Translations under genes and position numbers: made by a program
Shown: positions 7,110 to 10,637 of the stretch, one piece after another
Numbering within the stretch: position 1 is the first letter of the stretch
How the letters are laid out: each line of letters starts with the position of its first letter
The notes under the pieces: generated by a model
What the model was told of the DNA's origin: nothing
Database searches by the model: none
The model's input: the letters and a program-made list of their open reading frames with translations, nothing else
From: SZUA-76 sp945787585
GTDB lineage: Bacteria; Pseudomonadota; Gammaproteobacteria; SZUA-140
DNA: 10,637 nucleotides
Direction: 5' to 3'
NCBI GenBank assembly: GCA_947258425.1
Contig: CAMYIG010000086.1
Coordinates: forward strand, 1 to 10,637

Positions 7110-8231
7110 ATGGCTGAAGCAGAAACTAAGCGAGTGGTACCTCCTGAGGAAGTTGATTGCGATCAACTTGTTACCCAGCTTGCGCGCTGTTCGCCGTTGT
7201 CGACCATGGCGGAGGCGCAGATCCCTGTGCTCATTTCACTCGCGGCAGTCGAAGTCTATTCGGCCGGCACTCAGCTTTATGATAAAGGCGTACCCGCTGA
7301 TGTGGTGCTTTACCTGTTGAGAGGCGAGCTGGAGGTGTTTCAAGCTGATAAGGCCTCCATCATCACGGCAGACTCTGAGGCTGCCTTTCAACCGATTTCC
7401 AGTAAACACTTTGCAGCCGCTAATATCACTACATCCAGTGAAGTGGAACTGATCCGCATCGAAAAGCAACTGATTGAGACCCTGACGGCATGGGGGCAAA
7501 TTTCAGCGCCTGAAACAGAAGTCGTAATGAGTGAAGACGGTATCGTCACCATCGACCGTGCCAGCTGGCTCAATTCGATGATCAAATCTCCCACCTTCAG
7601 AAATCTGCCGGCGACCAATATTGAGCAACTGCTCAACAAACTGGAGCCTGTCAGGGTCAAAGCCGGTGACCTGATTATTCGCCAGGGTGACCCGGGCGAC
7701 TATTTTTATATGATCAATAACGGTGTGGCGATGGTCACCATCAATCCCGAGAATGATGAGGATTCGGTCATCATGGCTGAGCTCAACGAGGGCGCTGCCT
7801 TTGGTGAAGCGGCGTTGATTTCAGATAATCCAAGAAACGCCACCATCACCATGATGGAGGATGGCGTGTTGCTGCGTCTGTCGAAAGAGGATTTTATTAA
7901 TCTGCTGAAACAGCCAACGCTGCGTTGGGTGAGCTATGAAAAGGCGGGCTCGATCATTAAACGTGGCGCGAAATGGATCGATGTGCGTCTGGCGGAAGAG
8001 TATGAGCGCGGGCACCTGCCGAACGCGATCAGTATCCCGATGCGTGATCTGCATAAGCGGGCGGGTAAACTGAACAATAAAATTCCTTATCTCTGTTACT
8101 GTGAGAGCGGCACACGCAGTTCGGCGGCCGCCTTTGCGTTATCGCAATATGGTATACGGACTGCCGTACTCAGCGGTGGGATTGATGCACTCTCTGACGA
8201 CCTTCTTATAGTGGATGGCGCACAAGCCTGA
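7110..8231 (+). CDS. double cyclic-nucleotide-binding-domain and rhodanese fusion protein
   Basis: This 373-residue soluble protein probably senses a cyclic nucleotide and carries a sulfurtransferase-type domain. The first CNBD-like fold (about 28-125) has lost the phosphate-binding cassette. The second (about 160-268) keeps it: F-G-E-A-A-L-I-S-D-N-P-R-N-A-T at 231-245, with E233 and R242 at the positions that hold the sugar and phosphate in PKA/CRP-type domains. The C-terminal rhodanese domain (about 280-362) has DVR at 291-293, H302-L-P-N-A and the active loop C331-E-S-G-T-R336-S, so its catalytic cysteine is present. There is no DNA-binding helix-turn-helix, so it is not a CRP-type regulator. 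Start at 7110; GGA at 7102-7104 is a weak ribosome site, and the ATG at 7100 is out of frame and stops after five codons. The ClC gene lies 123 bases downstream on the same strand. Substrate and partner are unknown. Confidence 0.93.
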   Translation: MAEAETKRVVPPEEVDCDQLVTQLARCSPLSTMAEAQIPVLISLAAVEVYSAGTQLYDKGVPADVVLYLLRGELEVFQADKASIITADSEAAFQPISSKHFAAANITTSSEVELIRIEKQLIETLTAWGQISAPETEVVMSEDGIVTIDRASWLNSMIKSPTFRNLPATNIEQLLNKLEPVRVKAGDLIIRQGDPGDYFYMINNGVAMVTINPENDEDSVIMAELNEGAAFGEAALISDNPRNATITMMEDGVLLRLSKEDFINLLKQPTLRWVSYEKAGSIIKRGAKWIDVRLAEEYERGHLPNAISIPMRDLHKRAGKLNNKIPYLCYCESGTRSSAAAFALSQYGIRTAVLSGGIDALSDDLLIVDGAQA

Positions 8232-8293
8232 TTGCGCGGCGCGATAGCATCCAGACTGAGCCATTCAATCGTCACCCACAAATAGCGATGATT

Positions 8294-8302
8294 TGTTAGA
8301 AT
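8294..8302 (+). promoter_or_regulatory. possible extended -10 promoter of the ClC gene
   Basis: TGT-TAGAAT at 8294-8302 fits the extended -10 form (TGn plus five of six to TATAAT), with no good -35. TATAAA at 8323-8328 is an alternative, also without a -35. I saw no terminator between 8231 and 8354, so read-through from the CNBD-rhodanese gene is also possible. Confidence 0.3.
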
Positions 8303-8354
8303 GGCCGCAAGCGCTATCCATTTATAAATACAACTAAAATACAGACGCCACCCC

Positions 8355-10106
8355 ATGATCGGTAGCCTGAAATCGTACCTTAACCACAAGCTCACCAGAC
8401 TACGCCTTTCGATGGCTACCGTTGAAAGCGTGCCGCAGCTTGCACTGCTGGGCGCGATCAGTGGGATTATCGCAGGGCTAGTGATAGTTGCCTTTCGCAT
8501 CCTGATCGAATATACCCAGATGAGTTTTCTGCCCGGTGGTGATGCAGAGAACTATGAAGCGCTATCACCAATGATGCGTCTGCTACTCGCCACCACCGGC
8601 GGTCTGGTGGTCGGGTTACTCTTTCAATACATTGCCAAAGGTGCCGCGCAGGTCGGCGTGGTACATACTATGGAACGCCTTGCCTACCATCAGGGGCGCT
8701 TGCCACTGCGCAATGCGATCTGGCAATTTATTGGTGGGGCGATCACGCTGATTAGTGGCCATTCGGTGGGGCGCGAAGGGCCGAGTGTCCATCTTGGCGC
8801 GGCCAGTGGCAGTCTACTGGGGCAGTGGCTGCAACTACCCAATAACAGTACCCGAACCCTTGTTGCATGTGGTGTCGCTGCCGCCATCGCCGCCTCGTTT
8901 AACACGCCGCTGGCGGGTGTCATCTTTGCAATGGAAGTGGTCCTGATGGAGTACACCATCGCCGGTTTTATTCCGGTGATCATTGCTGCCGTCTTTGCCA
9001 CAATCGTCTGTCACTGGTTTTTTGGGGCAGAGACCATCTTTTTTGTGCCCGATACCGGGCTTGGCACCATTGCAGAACTGCCATTCGTACTGATACTCGG
9101 TTTGATGATTGGCATCCTTGCCGCCACCTTTATCGAACTGTTGCAGCGTTTCTCACGTGTGAGTGCGCCTTATCCGTTATGGCAGCGCACTACCCTCGCG
9201 GGTTTCATTATCGGCATCTGTGCGTTAGCGACACCGCAGATTATGGGGATTGGCTACGATACCGTTAATGGCGCGATGGTCGGCGAGTTTGCGATTGGTA
9301 TACTGGTCGCCATCACGCTCGTTAAACTACTGGCGACCACTATCGGTTTAGGGCTGGGACTGCCCGGCGGTTTAATTGGCCCGACGCTGGTGATCGGCGC
9401 CACCGCTGGCGGCGTGATCGGCATGGTTGCCGATATGCTCTTTCCCGGCAGTATCTCGTCTCCCGGTTTTTACGCCATCGTTGGCATGGGCGCGATGATG
9501 GGGGCGACGTTGCATGCGCCACTTGCAGCGCTGGTCGCAATGCTGGAGTTAACCGCTAACCCCAATATCATCCTGCCCGGCATGCTGGCAATCGTCACCG
9601 CAGCACTGGTGAATAGCCATCTGTTTGGCAAGCCGTCGGTCTTTATTATGTTGATGAAAGAACGCGGCCTGGATTTTCGTGATTCTGCGCTGGCGCAATC
9701 ATTGCGACGTATCGGTGTCGCGAGAGTGATGGATCGAGCGATTATTCACAGTGAACAACAGATTACATTTTCAGCGGCGCAAACCCTGCTTAAAAAAAAT
9801 CCCAACTGGATCGTTATCGAGCGTGATAATGAGCGGCACTCATTATTGCCACCGGCAGACCTCGCACAGTATCTACTCGCTGAAAAGGAAAGTGGAGTAG
9901 ACCTGGACAATGCTGTGATCGATCTACTCGCGATCCCCGCCAAGCGCCTCGATGCCTCGACCATTCATCTACAGGCCTCATTACAGGAGGCGTATGAAGC
10001 GTTAACCAGCACAGAGAGCGAAGCGCTCTGTGTAATGCGCAGGGGTGGTTATGGCAAACAGATTGACGGTGTGCTAACGCGTAAAGAGATTGAAGCACAT
10101 TATTAG
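8355..10106 (+). CDS. ClC-family anion channel/transporter with degenerate CBS-like tail
   Basis: This inner-membrane protein of 583 residues moves chloride or a similar anion. Residues 28-440 are the ClC membrane domain, with G139-R-E141-G-P143 carrying the gating glutamate, SFNTPLAGVIFAMEVV at 181-196, and GGLIGP at 338-343 as the third filter loop. Residues about 450-583 align loosely with two CBS repeats but are degenerate. By manual alignment to E. coli ClC-ec1, the GSGIP loop is absent (about 98-103 reads A-A-Q-V-G-V). The proton glutamate E203 is V195 and Y445 falls at V429. The gating glutamate is kept, so this belongs to a divergent subfamily that may be a channel or weakly coupled carrier. 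The ATG at 8355 has no clear ribosome site; M20 (8412) is an alternative. It follows the CNBD-rhodanese gene by 123 bases and is convergent with the HD-GYP gene. Confidence 0.94.
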   Translation: MIGSLKSYLNHKLTRLRLSMATVESVPQLALLGAISGIIAGLVIVAFRILIEYTQMSFLPGGDAENYEALSPMMRLLLATTGGLVVGLLFQYIAKGAAQVGVVHTMERLAYHQGRLPLRNAIWQFIGGAITLISGHSVGREGPSVHLGAASGSLLGQWLQLPNNSTRTLVACGVAAAIAASFNTPLAGVIFAMEVVLMEYTIAGFIPVIIAAVFATIVCHWFFGAETIFFVPDTGLGTIAELPFVLILGLMIGILAATFIELLQRFSRVSAPYPLWQRTTLAGFIIGICALATPQIMGIGYDTVNGAMVGEFAIGILVAITLVKLLATTIGLGLGLPGGLIGPTLVIGATAGGVIGMVADMLFPGSISSPGFYAIVGMGAMMGATLHAPLAALVAMLELTANPNIILPGMLAIVTAALVNSHLFGKPSVFIMLMKERGLDFRDSALAQSLRRIGVARVMDRAIIHSEQQITFSAAQTLLKKNPNWIVIERDNERHSLLPPADLAQYLLAEKESGVDLDNAVIDLLAIPAKRLDASTIHLQASLQEAYEALTSTESEALCVMRRGGYGKQIDGVLTRKEIEAHY

Positions 10107-10179
10107 TCGTCAGCAATAGATGTAAATTGAGTTGCGCTGCACTTATCGAAAATTTGAATGGTGTGGTGGATCCCCATGC

Positions 10180-10637
10180 CTACCCAAATACCTGCTCCTT
10201 AAACATCTGCTGAATTTCCTCAATCTCTGCCTGATGGGTAAACAACGCCTCCACGCAGTCCGCGTCCAGCTTTTCACCCGCCATCTCATGCAGTGCCTCA
10301 AAGGCCTTTTTGTTACTCCATGCTTCTTTGTAAGGGCGTCGGCTGGTGAGGGCATCAAAGATATCGGCGACCGCGACGATACGCGCTTCGAGCGGGATCT
10401 CATCACCCGCCTTGCCTTCGGGATAGCCAGTGCCATTGATCGCTTCATGGTGACAAAGTGCGATGTTGCGCAGGATATCAGTCTGATTGATGTTGCCCAG
10501 TGCGAAATTATCGACCAGCGCATCAATCATCTCTTTGCCCTTGTAAACATGTGTTCTCATGATCGCCGTTTCTTCATCGGTGAGGCTGCCAGTTTTTAGC
10601 AGGATGTTATCCGGGATCGCGATCTTGCCGATATCGT
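10180..10637 (-). CDS. HD-GYP domain phosphodiesterase, C-terminal part (cut by window edge)
   Basis: Only the last 151 residues are in the window; the reading frame is open through the right edge, and the N-terminus with any sensor or receiver domain lies outside. HD-GYP proteins usually hydrolyse cyclic di-GMP. Visible family motifs are D-I-G-K-I-A-I-P-D at the very edge (the preceding codon ends in AC, consistent with the His of H-D), MRTHV with a metal-ligand His, H62-H63-E64 followed by N-G-T-G-Y71-P72, and VAVADIFDALTSRRPY, which supplies another metal-site Asp. All visible metal and signature residues are intact. The ATG at 10560 is an internal methionine, since conserved sequence continues upstream of it. 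It is convergent with the ClC gene; the 73 bases between them hold no clear terminator. Response-regulator architecture is common for such tails but cannot be shown here. Confidence 0.93.
   Translation of the reverse strand, partial: DIGKIAIPDNILLKTGSLTDEETAIMRTHVYKGKEMIDALVDNFALGNINQTDILRNIALCHHEAINGTGYPEGKAGDEIPLEARIVAVADIFDALTSRRPYKEAWSNKKAFEALHEMAGEKLDADCVEALFTHQAEIEEIQQMFKEQVFG

Noticed and set aside
7110..10106. CNBD-rhodanese plus ClC as a second-messenger-gated anion channel system
   Set aside because: The only support is same-strand adjacency with a 123-base gap that has its own possible promoter. It would need conserved adjacency across genomes to be credible.
10107..10179. Possible terminator between the convergent ClC and HD-GYP genes
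   Set aside because: Only a six-base GGATCC palindrome and no usable stem or T-tract was found.

Overview
The window looks like chromosomal DNA from a gammaproteobacterium of moderate GC content; I cannot name the genus. Three things point there. RpiA matches the enterobacterial/pseudomonad form almost residue for residue. A biosynthetic threonine deaminase gene is divergent from rpiA, an arrangement I recall from Pseudomonas. The large FAD/Fe-S protein with an N-terminal DUF3683 module is also typical of this group. There is no sign of phage, insertion sequence, CRISPR array, tRNA or rRNA. No gap between genes exceeds about 180 bases.

Layout. Bases 23-376 encode a very lysine-rich, histone-H1-like protein built from tandem repeats, followed by a clear rho-independent terminator. 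Bases 494-2032 (minus) encode ilvA, threonine deaminase. Across a 117-base divergent promoter region lies rpiA, ribose-5-phosphate isomerase, whose start I place at 2150. A small two-helix membrane protein (DUF2905) follows 23 bases later, probably in the same transcript. A strong hairpin sits on its stop codon, at the junction with the next, convergent gene. Bases 3070-6933 (minus) encode a 1287-residue FAD and iron-sulfur oxidoreductase combining a GlcD-like flavin half and a GlcF/HdrD-like half. After a 176-base divergent region come two plus-strand genes: a double cyclic-nucleotide-binding-domain/rhodanese fusion (7110-8231) and a ClC-family anion transporter (8355-10106). At the right edge, on the minus strand, is the C-terminal part of an HD-GYP phosphodiesterase that runs off the window.

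How the genes relate. ilvA and rpiA are housekeeping metabolism (isoleucine synthesis; pentose phosphates). The large oxidoreductase probably passes electrons from a 2-hydroxy acid to a membrane acceptor, but its substrate is unknown. The CNBD-rhodanese and HD-GYP genes suggest nucleotide second-messenger signalling, though nothing shows that they act together. The best candidates for new biology are the CNBD-rhodanese fusion, the one-chain oxidoreductase, and the ClC protein, which has lost several residues central to Cl-/H+ exchange. I do not see a clear multi-gene undescribed system, and the window is mostly ordinary chromosomal sequence.
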